This document shows, in pieces, positions 1-8,984 of a stretch of 13,751 nt of DNA (positions are counted from its first letter, which is position 1; every line of letters starts with the position of its first letter). Source of the stretch: Auxenochlorella pyrenoidosa (lineage: Eukaryota > Chlorophyta > Trebouxiophyceae > Chlorellales > Chlorellaceae); assembly GCA_001430745.1 (NCBI GenBank), contig KQ481962.1, positions 542,397 through 556,147 on the forward strand, given 5' to 3'. The notes beneath the pieces were generated by a model. It had not been told where the DNA came from, searched no databases, and saw nothing but the letters and a program-made list of their open reading frames with translations. The position numbers and the translations under genes were made by a program.

Positions 1-30
1 TGGGGTGGGGGGGTGGGGGGGTGGGGGGCC
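1..30 (-). other. Polypyrimidine tract (C-rich on the minus strand) in BASS intron 3
   Basis: The plus strand reads T followed by G runs of 4 to 7 separated by single Ts. On the coding (minus) strand this is a long C tract. In this window similar C tracts precede the acceptor of HIBADH exon 11 and of the last DBR1 exon, so the next BASS exon probably begins just beyond position 1. The G runs could also fold as a quadruplex on the plus strand. Confidence 0.5.
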
Positions 31-1108
31 CGCGGGTGGGATCAGGAGGGGGCGGGCGCGGTCGGCAGGGGAGGCACCGCCAACAGGTGCCAGCCGGCGG
101 GGGGCGCCGAGCCCGTCGGGCTGGGGAGCCAAGCGCAGGCGGCTTTGCCAGCACAGAGGGCATGCGAGGTCCAGCAGGGGCCGGCAGCAGGTGATGCGCA
201 GGGGCGCACACGCAGCAGCGCCGGCCGCGCTTACCCGGGCAGCAGCCCAGCAGGATGAGGCCGGTGGCAAAGGCGGCGGGCAGGTTCATGAGGCGCGAGA
301 TGACCACCGCCAGGATGGGCAGGATGGAGTACTGGCAGACAAAGCCCAGCAGGATGGGCACCGGGTTGGCGGCGCACTGCAGGGGGGGTCCCGGAGGGCG
401 GGGGGGGAAGGTGTTGGCCCCGGGCGCCAACTGGGCAGCACAGCGGAGCGTGCAGGCCAGCGCCAGCGCAACCTTCGGCTGACACGCCAGTACAGGCGGC
501 CAACAGCCCTTGGCGCTGCACGCACCTTTTTGAAGTCCTCTGTGGTGAGGGACAGCCCCATGGCCAGCATGAGCAGGCCCACGCCCCACTCAAACTGCTG
601 CGTGGTCATCCAGCTGAGGGAGGCCGGGTGGAAGAAGGCGGTGCACCCGGAGATGAGCGCCTGCAGGGGGCTGGCGCTTCGGTTTCATTCAGGTGGTGCC
701 ATCGCCTGGAGGGCAGGCAGCATGGGGCCTGGCAGCAACCAGGCAGGACGCACAGTGAGCAGTCACGTGCCATGGGCAGGGGCAGACGAGCAAGCACGAG
801 ACACGCACCCAGACGGGGAACAGCATGGTGGCTATGTCTGCTATCCGCTCCAGTCTGGTCGGCGCAGGCTGCTGTGGCGCGGCCGCTGCATCGCCTGCTG
901 CTGCACAGACTGCTGCCTGGCGCCTCCGCACCGCTGCTGCTGCCGGCTGCCCTGGCGGTGCCACAACTGCTGCGATACTGCTGCCGCGTGGATTCTGCAG
1001 CAGGTTTGGACAGCGTCTACTGCTTGGCAGCCGCCGGCAGGCAGAACCAGGCCTGCCTGCCAGCGCGGGCTGCTGGGGAAGGCTGCGAAGCGCAACTTTT
1101 GCTGCCAT
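1..1108 (-). CDS. BASS-family sodium-coupled plastid transporter, 5' part (BASS2-like), runs off left edge
   Basis: The family moves organic anions such as pyruvate or bile acids with Na+ across a membrane, in plants mostly the plastid inner envelope. Exons on the minus strand are 1108-809, 660-526 and 376-235, with introns of 148 and 149 nt (donors GTGCGT, GTGCGT, then GTAAGC at 234). Exon lengths of 100, 45 and 47+1/3 codons keep the frame. The first ~85 residues (MAAKVALRSLPQQPALAG...) are rich in Ala, Arg, Ser and Pro with few acids, as in a transit peptide. Then come membrane segments with family motifs: ADIATMLFPVW, GLLMLAMGLSLTTEDFKKC, GFVCQYSILP, and LPAAFATGLILLGCCPG, which in the family is followed by the conserved substrate and sodium site, off the window. 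Recalled Arabidopsis BASS2 has a similar EDFRRC and GLILVSCCPG pattern; the subfamily is inference. I chose the ATG at 1108 because it is the first ATG of the leader frame. About half the protein is visible. Confidence 0.88.
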
Positions 1109-1905
1109 ACCCGGTCCGTTGCGTAACAAGCGTTGATCGTAAGAAGCAAACTGCTCGGCGAGTGCCGCGGCCTACTTGGACACTCCTGCCACCTGATGCC
1201 TGCTGGGGCCGCCAGGTGGCTTGGCTTGCGCAGGCACCATGGCCCGTTCCTTTCGAAAGAGCATTCACTGAAAGAGCAGTCCGTTACAACAACAGAAAAA
1301 ATATATGTGAGGGGCGGTGCACTGCGGCATGGAAAGTGCGTGCGACAGGCCCATGGTGAGCGTGGAAAGGGGTGGGGGTGAGGGCAAACAGAGGCAGCGA
1401 ATTTCGCGCAAGGGTGTGAGCATCGTGCAGTGCACGTGCTACGGTTTGGCAAGAGTGCGATACACATGATTTTCAAGTGAGAAACTACATGAAGGGCATG
1501 CAGGCAGGAAAGTGGGGCGGCAGGGCAAGGGCAGTCGCCGCAGAACACCGGGTGGGACAACAGCTCCGGGCAGATGATCACAACAAACGGGGCCGGGGGT
1601 CGCTCGTACAGCAAGGGGGGCCAAACTTGGCTGTGAATGAACATCGTTCAGGCAAGGGCCTGATCATGGACAACACACAGGGAGGGCGGACTGCAGGGTA
1701 GTACATGTGAGATGCTGCAAATTTTATATGTTTTTTCTCACCCCTGGGGTGATGGGAGGATGTACCTTGGTGGCACTGGCAGATGGCGGCAGGGCTGCCG
1801 AGGGGGCTCAAGCTCAGCCCAGCCTGCCCGGCAAGGGCTGGCTAGCCTGGGCACAAAGCCAGTCTGGGCATGCCGAGTCAGCCGCGCTCCAAGAGCTGGC
1901 CGCGC
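1109..1905. other. Intergenic stretch: BASS 5' flank and 3' flank of the unknown gene
   Basis: About 800 bases between the BASS start (1108) and the stop of the next minus-strand gene (1906). It should hold the BASS promoter and 5' UTR and the 3' UTR of the unknown gene. It has AT-rich patches near 1295-1310 and 1717-1737. Open frames crossing it have no family signal and no matching splice sites. I see no RNA gene or mobile element. Confidence 0.6.
1301..1306 (-). promoter_or_regulatory. Possible TATA-like element upstream of the BASS gene
   Basis: ATATAT next to an A/T run in otherwise GC-rich DNA, about 190 bases upstream of the chosen ATG at 1108 on the minus strand. Position and composition suit a core promoter with a 5' UTR of roughly 160 nt. 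This is composition-based inference only. Confidence 0.3.
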
Positions 1906-2902
1906 TCAGTTGTGCTTGCGCGCCTGGCCGATCATGCGCATGCGGCGCCGCGCGGCGTTGGGGCGGGGGCCCATGGGCCCCGCCATGCGCACGCGGCGTG
2001 CGGCGTCCGCCTTGCGGCGCAGCACGCCCAGCTCGTCGCGCACCTGGGGAGGCCGGGACAAGGGGTGGCAGGTGAGGTGGAGCAAGGAGAGACCAGCAGG
2101 CAGCAGGGACTGCATCACGTACGACACACAGCGCTGCTCACGTAGCGGGGCAGGCTGGGCCGCGTGCAGGGCCGGCGGACCAGGGGAGCTGCGCCATGCG
2201 GCGTGCGCGGCAGGCTCACCGCCATGCGTGCCATGCGCGACGGCTCTGCGCTCGCCACCACGGCGCCCGCCGCAGCGGCCACCGCCGCCTCGGCGTCCGC
2301 GGCCAGGTCTCCAGAGGCCACGGGGCTGCCCTGGAGGTCGGCGAACACGGCGCCCTGCAGTGCGGACGGCAGCATACTTACGAGGGATGAATAGATGTCA
2401 GGCTATAAGGGAGCCGCAGGCCCTGCAGTCAAGACACGCAGGCTGGCAGGCATCACAAGTGCGGCGTGCACCATCCTGGACAAGAAGCATTCGCCCCAAA
2501 CTCGCCTGCGATGTGGCAAAGAAGGTGGGGCTAGCTGGCTCCCCCTCCAGCGCGCCCATGGCGTCCATGCCGCCAAACGCGCCCATCCAGGGCCTGCAGC
2601 CAGGTTTGCACGCGCACATTAGGAGCAGCGAGATAATCTTTCCATAATCTCTGCCTGCACCCACCCGGCAAGCAGGGAGGTGAGGGCACCGGGAACCCCA
2701 GTCGTGCTCACCCGAGCGCCATCTTGCCGGATGCGGAGAGGGCCACCTGCTGGGTGGGTGACTCGGGCAGCTGCGCGTGCTGGCCAGCCTCTGAGCGCCG
2801 GCGCGGAGCCGCCAAGCGCGCGCGGATGCTGCGAGGCGTGTTGCGGTTGGTCACAGACTGCACGGGGCGCATAGCATAAGACTTGGTTGCAGCATTTGAC
2901 AT
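1906..2902 (-). CDS. Small basic protein of unknown family, four exons
   Basis: Not recognised. Proposed exons on the minus strand are 2902-2712, 2593-2506, 2354-2142 and 2043-1906, giving about 209 aa. All junction phases agree (63 codons+2, 1+29 codons, 71 codons, 45 codons plus TGA). Donors are GTGAGC, GC (GCGAGT) and GTGAGC; acceptors are GCTGCAG, CTGCAG and CCCCAG. The N terminus (MSNAATKSYAMRPVQSVTNR...) is polar and Arg/Pro-rich. The middle exon is Gly/Met-rich (WMGAFGGMDAMGALEG). Exon 3 has an Ala-rich helix-like run and the C terminus is strongly basic (RRRMRMIGQARKHN). I see no membrane segment, signal peptide or catalytic motif. Exon 3 could instead start at 2402 after TTATAG, adding 16 codons in the same frame. 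The first and last exons are the surest; exon 2 rests on phase and on a GC donor. Confidence 0.6.
2355..2505 (-). other. Probable GC-AG intron in the unknown gene
   Basis: Donor context CAG|GCGAGT matches the strong-consensus type of GC donor. It is the only nearby site that leaves phase 0, as exon 3 requires. The acceptor is CTGCAG at 2360-2355, or alternatively TTATAG ending at 2403. Confidence 0.45.
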
Positions 2903-2907
2903 GGTTC

Positions 2908-3026
2908 CTGTGGGACTGCGGCAGCGTGGGCGACTGGCCAGCGAAACCCTGCGGCACTGCGGCGGCGTCGGCGCAGGTGGGCGTGGCCCCGCGCCCCGCG
3001 CGCCTCAGAGCGGTTCGCACACTCAC
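2908..3026 (-). other. Possible 5'-UTR intron of the unknown gene
   Basis: A good donor (CCT|GTGAGT, GT at 3026-3025) and acceptor (CCCACAG, AG at 2909-2908) frame 119 nt that end five bases before the ATG at 2902. The upstream ATG-led frames do not join the coding frame (one gives an immediate TGA), so upstream sequence would be UTR. Inferred from splice-site strings alone. Confidence 0.3.
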
Positions 3027-3383
3027 AGGTTGACCGCGGCGTCTGGCGAGGCGCTCCATTGGGTAGGGTGCGGTCGCGGGAGGCGTGGTCTCGGAGAGAG
3101 ATGAGGCTCGGGAAACGCTTCACGAGAGCTCGACAGGAGTCTGGAACTCAATCGATACGGGCAGACAGTGCGGATCAGGGCTGCAGGCGAGCTTATGCCC
3201 CACTGAGGGCCACGGGCACAGCACAGCAGCGCATTGTAGCCCGAATCGTGCTTGCAGCTTGCACCGATGTCAGATCTTGAGCTCGTTCACATCCCGTAGC
3301 CCCGCCGATTTGCGTGATCAGCCGATTGCCGCCCCCAAGACACCCGGCCACCGCCGCCCGGCCCAAACCGGAATCCAGTAGGC

Positions 3384-3389
3384 TATATA
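3384..3389 (+). promoter_or_regulatory. TATA-like box of the HIBADH gene
   Basis: TATATA within ggctatatacg, isolated in GC-rich DNA, 43 bases before the ATG at 3432 and 145 bases before the alternative ATG at 3534. The 529 bases from 2903 to 3431 separate two divergent genes and must hold both promoters. Confidence 0.4.
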
Positions 3390-3431
3390 CGTGCTCAAAG
3401 GTGCCAAAGAGGACAAAACCCTGTCGCCGCG

Positions 3432-6400
3432 ATGTCGGCAGGGCCTCCGGGATGTCAAGGCTGCCCTTCCCGCCGGCGCCGCCCACTGTTCTGCCTGTTT
3501 GGCTGCCACCCGCCATCTGCAGGCCCTGCAGCCATGGTCGCTGCACCATTTAATTCGTCGGTGCAGCGGCTGCTGGTTGGCATGGTGGGCGTGGGCAACA
3601 TGGGAGCAGGTGCGGCCCCCAGCTGCAGCCCCAGGGTGCAGCCGCTGCACCCGGGCCCTCGCAGCGCCCGCAGCTAATTTTCAACACTACCTGGGCTTGC
3701 CGGGCCCACATCGCCAAGGAACAAGAGGCGGGCCCTTTGTCTTGCCTTTCACAACCACCTCTTCCCTGTTGTGTGCGCAGCCATGGCAACGCGCCTGCTG
3801 GGCGCAGGGTACCGGCTCATAGTGTGTGACCGCAACGAGGAGGCAGTCAACCGGCTGCAGGCAGGCTTGCAAACACCTGCGCCACTGCCTGGGCTTGCCA
3901 GGCTGACGAGGCCCGCCAACACAACCCTGCGTCACACCGCAATGTCGTGTGCTCTGCGAGGTGGGCTGCAAGCGCCAGTAGGTGGGGTGCGGGGCCGGCC
4001 CACCATGCATCCCCAAGCGCCCGCCCGGCCTTCTGCAGGCCGCGGGAGCCAAGGCGGCGCCCACCCCCGCGGCGCTGGCCTCCACCCCCGGCCTCTCCGC
4101 CATCATCTCCATGCTGCCGTCTTCGGAGCACGTTCGGCAGGTGGGCCCTGCCGGCTGTGGCAAAACTCGGGCAGGCTGTGCTCCGGCACCCTGGCGGCAT
4201 GCGGGGCGATCTGCACTGCGCCCAAGATCCCTGCCGGCCAGGATCTGCCTGCCCACCAACCCGCCTGCCTCGTGCCTTCCCTTTCGACCTCTTGGCTCCG
4301 CTCCATACACGCGCACCACCCCCGCCCCCTGCCCAGGCCTACCTGGGGTCTGAGGGCATCCTGTCTGTGGAGCCGCAGGAGCTGCACCCCCACCTGCTGG
4401 TGGACTGCTCCACCATAGACCCCATCACCAGCCGCGAGGTGGGGGGGGCTTGTGTGCCTTCCAGTCCCAGAGCCGGCGGGTGGGTGGCGGGGGGCCCACA
4501 TGCAGAGGGCGTGCACGAAAAGTGCTCGGTGACCCGCTGTGCTGACGGTGCCGGTGGGCAGCTCGCCGCCTGCCCGAGTCGGGGTTGCCCTGCCCCTGCA
4601 CTCCTTGGTGCCAGGTGGCGGCTGCCGCGGCCGCCGCGCAGCTGCACCCCAACGCCGCCGAGGCGCACGACGGGCAGCGCGCCCCGCTGATGATCGATGC
4701 GCCCGTGTCTGGGGGGGTGCCCGGGGCGCAGGCGGGCAACCTCACGTTCATGGTGGGGCACGGGCCGGGGGTTGCCTGGACGGGACGACCAGGGGCGCAA
4801 CCAGGGAAGACTGCACTGGGTGGAAGCGGCCTCTCACCCGGCCGGCACTGTAGCACGGTGCGCAGCACGCAGGCCAACCCCAGGTCCTGCCCTGGTTATA
4901 CCTCCTTGCTGCAGTGCGGCGGGCCGCAGGCGGCCGTGGATGCGGCGCGGCCGCTGCTGGAGGCCATGGGCAAGCGCATCATCTACTGTGAGCGCGCCCT
5001 GCACTCGCCTGCTGTGGTGGCCATCAAGTGTAGAGCCGGCCCTGGGTGTGCCTGCTTGGCTTGGGCTGCGCGCAGACAGGCGCTTGCGTTGCGCGGTGTT
5101 GAACAGAGGCTGGTGCTGGCCTGGACAGCCGGAGCCTAGCCCCATTGTGCCGCGGCCCCGCAGGCGGCGGCAACGGCACCGGGCAGACGGCCAAGCTCTG
5201 CAACAACCTGGTCCTGGGAGGTGCAGGGGGTAATGGGGAGCTGTGGTGTGTGTGTGGCGGTGTGTGCATGAAAGAGCAGGTTGCCTGCAATCTACACAGG
5301 GCCTACATCTGGCCTGGGCCACAATCGTCACTTGGCCTCCCCGGGACTGTGCATCTGTCCAACTTTGCTAAAACCCCCTCCACCGATGTGGGCACGCCCC
5401 CGCTGCCCGGCTGCTGTGCAGTAAGCATGGCCGCAGTGTCTGAGGGCCTCGCGCTCGGCAAGCAGCTTGGCCTGGTGAGCTGATCATTCCCAGTCAGGCA
5501 GCCCCACTCACAGCGGTTGTCTCCATCCTGCCTGCCAGCAGCTCCCTGCTCTGCTGCTGCGGGCGACTGGCACCGCCACTCTGCCTAGCCGCCGCCGCTC
5601 CGCCATGATTGCCCACGCACCCCTGCCCCCCCTGGTGCCCCGCCCGTGGGCAGGACCCCCGCCTGCTCAGCGAAATCTTCAACACCAGCTCGGCACGCTG
5701 CTGGAGCTCAGGCAAGGGCTGCCGCTGCGGGAGGTCTTCCCCGGGGGAACAGAGCTGCTCTGCAGGTTGCCCGTGGCGGCCGCTCGAGGCATCCAGCCGC
5801 CACCCCCAACATACAGCATGCGCACCCCTGCCCGGGCTGCCAAACAGCCAGGAGCAGCTGTGCGGCGTGCTGCCAAGCGGCGATCCCCGCACCTGGTGCC
5901 CAGAGCCATGCCCTCGACCCCTGCTTGCCCCGCAGAGATCTACAACCCGGTGCCGGGCGTGGTGGAGGGCGTGCCCTCCTCGCGCGGCTACCGCGGCGGC
6001 TTCTCCAGCCAGCTGATGGTCAAGGACCTGAGGTGGGGGCCGGGGGCACCCGGTGCCTGGTGTGAGCTGTTGTGGGTGTTTGCTGCAAAATACTTAGCTG
6101 CACTTCAACCAGCTGATGGTTGAGGACCTGAAGTGGGGGCTGGAGGCGGCGGCTTGGTCACAGTTTGTGGATCGTGTGGTTTAGTTTTTTGTGCCCAAGG
6201 CTGGCTCGGCGCCCAGGCTGAGGGGCCCGAGGTAGCCGTGGTGATGGCTGCTTGGGACTGGGGTGGGGGCCTGCCCTGATGCGCAACTGCGCTGTGAGGC
6301 GGGTCGGGGCAGTCCTCAGCCAGCCGGGCCGCCGGGCCGCAGGGGCCACAGCAGGCAGGCCACCACAGGGGCTGCTGCACCCACAGGCTCGTGCTGCACT

Positions 6401-6851
6401 GGGCACGTTGTCGGAGGGCGATGCCTCGCCAGCAGCCGGCTCCTCCAAGCGCGTTGGCCAGCCTGCATCTGACCCCGTTGCATGTGCTCGGCTCGGCTGC
6501 TACACCGGCCGCCATCCTTTGGCTGCACCCCCCCCCTCACCACCACCCCCTCCCCCACCCCTCCCACCCCACCCCAACCGCCCGCCTACCTGCAGCCTCA
6601 TCCTCAAAGCAGCAGAGCACTGCGGCGCGCCGGTGCCGCTTACAGCAGAGGCGCGCAAGTGAGTGTGCACGCAGCAGCAGCGTGCAGGGTGGGTACGCCC
6701 GGTGCCGCGGCATCCCATTGTTGCTGCAATCAGTGTTGTGCTAAACGCAGAGTGGCCGCCCCTCTGTCTGTGCTCCCATCGCAGGCTGTACCAACAAGTG
6801 GATCCTGCATTGGATTTCAGTGCCATCTACAAGCAGCTGTACAAAGGTTGA
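3432..6851 (+). CDS. HIBADH: 3-hydroxyisobutyrate dehydrogenase, mitochondrial type, 12 exons, complete
   Basis: Oxidises 3-hydroxyisobutyrate to methylmalonate semialdehyde with NAD+ in valine breakdown, normally in mitochondria. Exons: 3432-3609, 3781-3860, 4039-4140, 4337-4438, 4615-4752, 4915-4987, 5164-5220, 5422-5474, 5654-5711, 5936-6032, 6596-6658, 6785-6851. Every junction is in phase and the product is 355 aa (human about 336). The Rossmann motif [10 protein letters not shown] is at residues 50-59, the substrate motif IDAPVSGG at 181-188, and the catalytic-lysine motif [11 protein letters not shown] has Lys at 235. The family C-terminal motifs [24 protein letters not shown] and [13 protein letters not shown] follow. 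Introns 2 and 9 have GC donors. The start is uncertain: ATG 3432 gives an Arg-rich 34-residue leader ([10 protein letters not shown]) fitting mitochondrial import, while ATG 3534 gives 321 aa with no leader. The 3' end was duplicated at 8985-9261. Confidence 0.95.
3861..4038 (+). other. GC-AG intron 2 of HIBADH
   Basis: The junction CTGCAG|GCAGGC to TTCTGCAG|GCCGCG joins ...EEAVNRLQ to [10 protein letters not shown] in phase 0, as the family alignment demands. There is no GT within the plausible window around the donor. Confidence 0.8.
5712..5935 (+). other. GC-AG intron 9 of HIBADH
   Basis: Donor AGCTCAG|GCAAGG and acceptor CCCCGCAG|AGATC join CWSS to EIYNPVPG by a split Glu codon (G + AG). 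The family motif CWSS-x-x-YNPVPG runs straight across this junction, which fixes the donor to within a base or so. No GT is present there. Confidence 0.88.
6009..6147 (+). repeat. Direct repeat of an exon-intron boundary, two copies exactly 100 nt apart
   Basis: A 39-nt block at 6009-6047 covers the last 24 bases of HIBADH exon 10, its donor and the first intron bases. It recurs at 6109-6147 inside intron 10. I count five differences, all transitions. The second copy reads QLMVEDL instead of QLMVKDL and changes the donor context from AG|GTGGGG to AA|GTGGGG. Confidence 0.8.
6033..6595 (+). other. Long intron 10 of HIBADH with C-rich acceptor tract
   Basis: At about 560 nt this is much the longest intron of the gene. 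It carries the 39-nt repeat described separately and ends in a C-rich, G-poor tract from about 6523 to 6590 before CTGCAG. I see no gene inside it. Confidence 0.75.
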
Positions 6852-7515
6852 ACAAGAGGGCTGCACGCAACACGAGTTTGGCGGCTTACTACAGCACGTT
6901 ACGGCCCAGGCAGCCAAGCATCCTGTACCACCACTTGGTTGACGAGCTTGTCGTGCGCTTTCCACCCAGCTCCATCGACCCATTCCTTCTCTCTTTGTGC
7001 CAGTCTATCCATGCCCGGACCCCTCTGCTCTTGCCATATGCGCTGACCAGCGAGTGCAGATGGATTGGTCGTTGCTGCAAAGCAAGCGCCAGGAACAACA
7101 TGCACGAGGGCAGCAGGCGCAGCCGCAGTGCAAGGCGGCAGCGGCAGAAGCGGGCAAGGGCTGGAGTGCGGCGATGCCAAGGGAACGCGAGGGCAAGCAG
7201 ACTGGGAGCAGTCAGCAGACACTAGAGAAGACAACGGGTGGGCGCAAAGCACTGTGGCAAGTCTGGCAACCAAGCAACGCAGGTGGGCCCTTGGCCGACT
7301 CGCAAGGAGTGAATGTACATGGGTGGAGCACAAGCAGCGGGGTAGGTGGTGCGGCTGAGGACGCCATGGTGCCTGCACAGTGCAGGTGGGCAGGATGACC
7401 TTTGGCAGGCGCAGGATGGGGAGAGGGACAGGCACAGCTCAAGGGTGGGGGCCAGCCCAGGGAAGGGTGGGAGTGCAGGAACGTCAACAGGTGCACGCTG
7501 GGCATTCAAGTTTCG
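6852..7515. other. Convergent 3' flanks of HIBADH and orphan gene A
   Basis: About 660 bases between two facing stop codons. The first ~70 bases are shared with the flanks of the HIBADH fossil (to about 9345) and of unit C (10562-10617): cggcttactacagcacgtta at 6881 resembles ctagttattgcggcgcatta at 10566. The rest (about 6930-7515) has no counterpart in units B and C. I see no supported coding region or RNA gene. Confidence 0.6.
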
Positions 7516-8797
7516 TCAGCCCTGCAGGCCGCGCCGCTGGCGCTTGAAGCCGCGCGCCTTCCTGACGGCGGCACCCGCCTCCTTCACCGCTGCAGACTCT
7601 GGGTCGGCCTGCGCAGCAGCCTCCAGGGCATCAAATGCCGCCCGCCAGGCAGCCGCTGCCTGCGCCCACTCTGCTGCTGCGGCAGCCTGCTGCGCCGCCG
7701 GCTGGGCGGCAGCACGCATCTCGGCCGCCTCTGCGGCTGCCTCGTGCCCCACAGCAGCAGAGGCCCAGGCCATGGCCGCAGAAGCAGATGCCTCGGCTGC
7801 CGATGCGCGCGCATCGGCCGACTCTGGCGCAAGCGTCTGCGACGCGGGCGGCCAGGGCCCGCTGGGGGGAGGCGGCGCTGTTGCGACGCCGCTCGCGGGC
7901 TGGCTGGGTGCAACTTTTCCAGCTGTGTGCTTCGGCTTCTGCTCTGCCCTCAGCCGCAAGGTCTGCTTCACCTGCTCATTGGCCATGCTGCACCAATTCA
8001 TGCACACGGTGATAGTCGCCACCGTCCAGGCAACCGTTTCCCTGGGGACCTGGCTGGGGGTCAGCGCCAGCCGCCGGATCTCCTCAGCTGAACGCCTGCC
8101 CTCTGCAACCAATGAAGTGATGCGCTGCCGCTCTGCCGCACTGAAGTGACTCGGAGCTTCTTTCTGCAGCTCTTTCATGAACAACTCTGTTACCGCCATG
8201 GAGCTCTCAGTCTCTTGAGCTATCTTGTAGAGCTCCTCCGGAGTGAAGTCAAAGGGAGGCATCTGCTGCCGGCTTGGTCCCTGCAGCTGTGCTGGAGGAG
8301 TGCTGCAGGGCTGGCCTGTCGCGGCATGCTGTGGTGCATTCCCCCACGGCCACCAAGTCCACGTCCGACGCATGCCTGGTGCGTCCTGCGGCAGAATGGG
8401 CAGAGAATGAGGCGTGAGGTGAGGGGCTGGGCCAAGTCAGTGGTGTGTGTGTGTGTGGTGGTGGTGGTGGTGGGGGGGCGGGGGGGCGGGGGGCGGGGCG
8501 AGGGGCCGGCATGCAGTAGCTCGACACGCAGCTGCACACACAGGCCCGCCGCCACATGTCAGCCCACAACTTGAGCTGGAATGCGTAGGGCCTAGGCACT
8601 GTATTGCCCACCGACGGGGTGCCTGTAGGCTGCAGGTTGCCGTTGCCAGGAGGGTCGCCGTCGCTGCCGCCTCGCACCCCAGCCTTGGGCACGTGCAGCC
8701 GAGTCGCGGGCTTCGACACCGCAAGTCGCAAGGGCCGAGCAGGGAGCGAGAGCGATGCCCGGCACCGCCCAGCCTTGAAGTGCTTGGCGGAGGACAT
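7516..8797 (-). CDS. Orphan tandem family, member A: putative organelle-targeted protein with Ala-rich tail
   Basis: Unrecognised family. Exons 8797-8612 (62 codons) and 8385-7516 (289 codons plus TGA) give 351 aa; the intron is 226 nt with donor GTGGGC and acceptor CCGCAG, phase 0. Exon 1 (MSSAKHFKAGRCRASL... with RPLRLAVSKPATRLH) is Arg/Ser/Ala-rich and nearly acid-free for 40 residues, like a transit peptide. Exon 2 opens with a Trp-rich stretch (TWTWWPWG), a Pro/Gln linker, then a ~105-residue helical core shared with B and C: FTPEELYKIAQ, AEGRRSAEE, TPSQVPRETV, CMNW, LRLRAEQ. A Pro-rich linker leads to a long Ala-rich helical tail absent from B and C, ending in a basic KRQRRG. The model rests on three-way conservation of both exons and both splice sites. 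The start ATG 8797 is conserved in all three copies. Function is unknown. Confidence 0.75.
8441..8501. repeat. Compound microsatellite, (GT)n-(GTG)n-G-rich, in the intron of gene A
   Basis: A (GT) run passes into GTG repeats and then G7CG6CG6CG4-like runs. It lies wholly inside the intron of gene A and has no counterpart in B or C, so it explains part of that intron's extra length. Confidence 0.9.
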
Positions 8798-8848
8798 CGC
8801 ACGCGTCTGGCTCCTCACTGCTGCAGGCTCTGCGGAACTAATTGGAAG

Positions 8849-8854
8849 TTTAAG
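8849..8854 (-). promoter_or_regulatory. Possible TATA-like element of gene A (CTTAAA)
   Basis: About 52 bases upstream of the ATG at 8797. AT-rich elements sit at similar distances in the sister units: TCTAAAG near 10294-10300 (B) and TTTAAA at 11580-11585 (C). The shared position supports a core-promoter role, but it could be simple homology between repeats. Confidence 0.3.
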
Positions 8855-8984
8855 GAAGGTACCGAGCAACCCCGAGGACTGGGCGTTTATGCAGCGATAG
8901 CTTGCTCGCTCGATTTAGCAGCGGCACGCTGCGGCGGCCTCAGCGTGACCGCAGTGGAGCGGGCAAGCATTGCACAACATCAAG

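Noticed and set aside
841..1644. 267-codon minus-strand frame upstream of and overlapping BASS exon 1
   Set aside because: It is out of frame with the BASS leader and shows a Cys/His/Pro/Ser-rich mixture with no domain. More likely the BASS 5' flank and UTR.
1712..2647. 311-codon open frame on the plus strand
   Set aside because: It is antisense to the unknown four-exon gene, whose minus-strand phases fit. Its composition is Arg/Pro-rich shadow sequence.
6109..6147. The intronic copy of the exon 10 end as an alternative exon
   Set aside because: The only nearby upstream AG (CTTAG) would give phase 0, but exon 9 ends in phase 1 and exon 10 in phase 2, so it fits neither as a replacement nor as an inserted exon.
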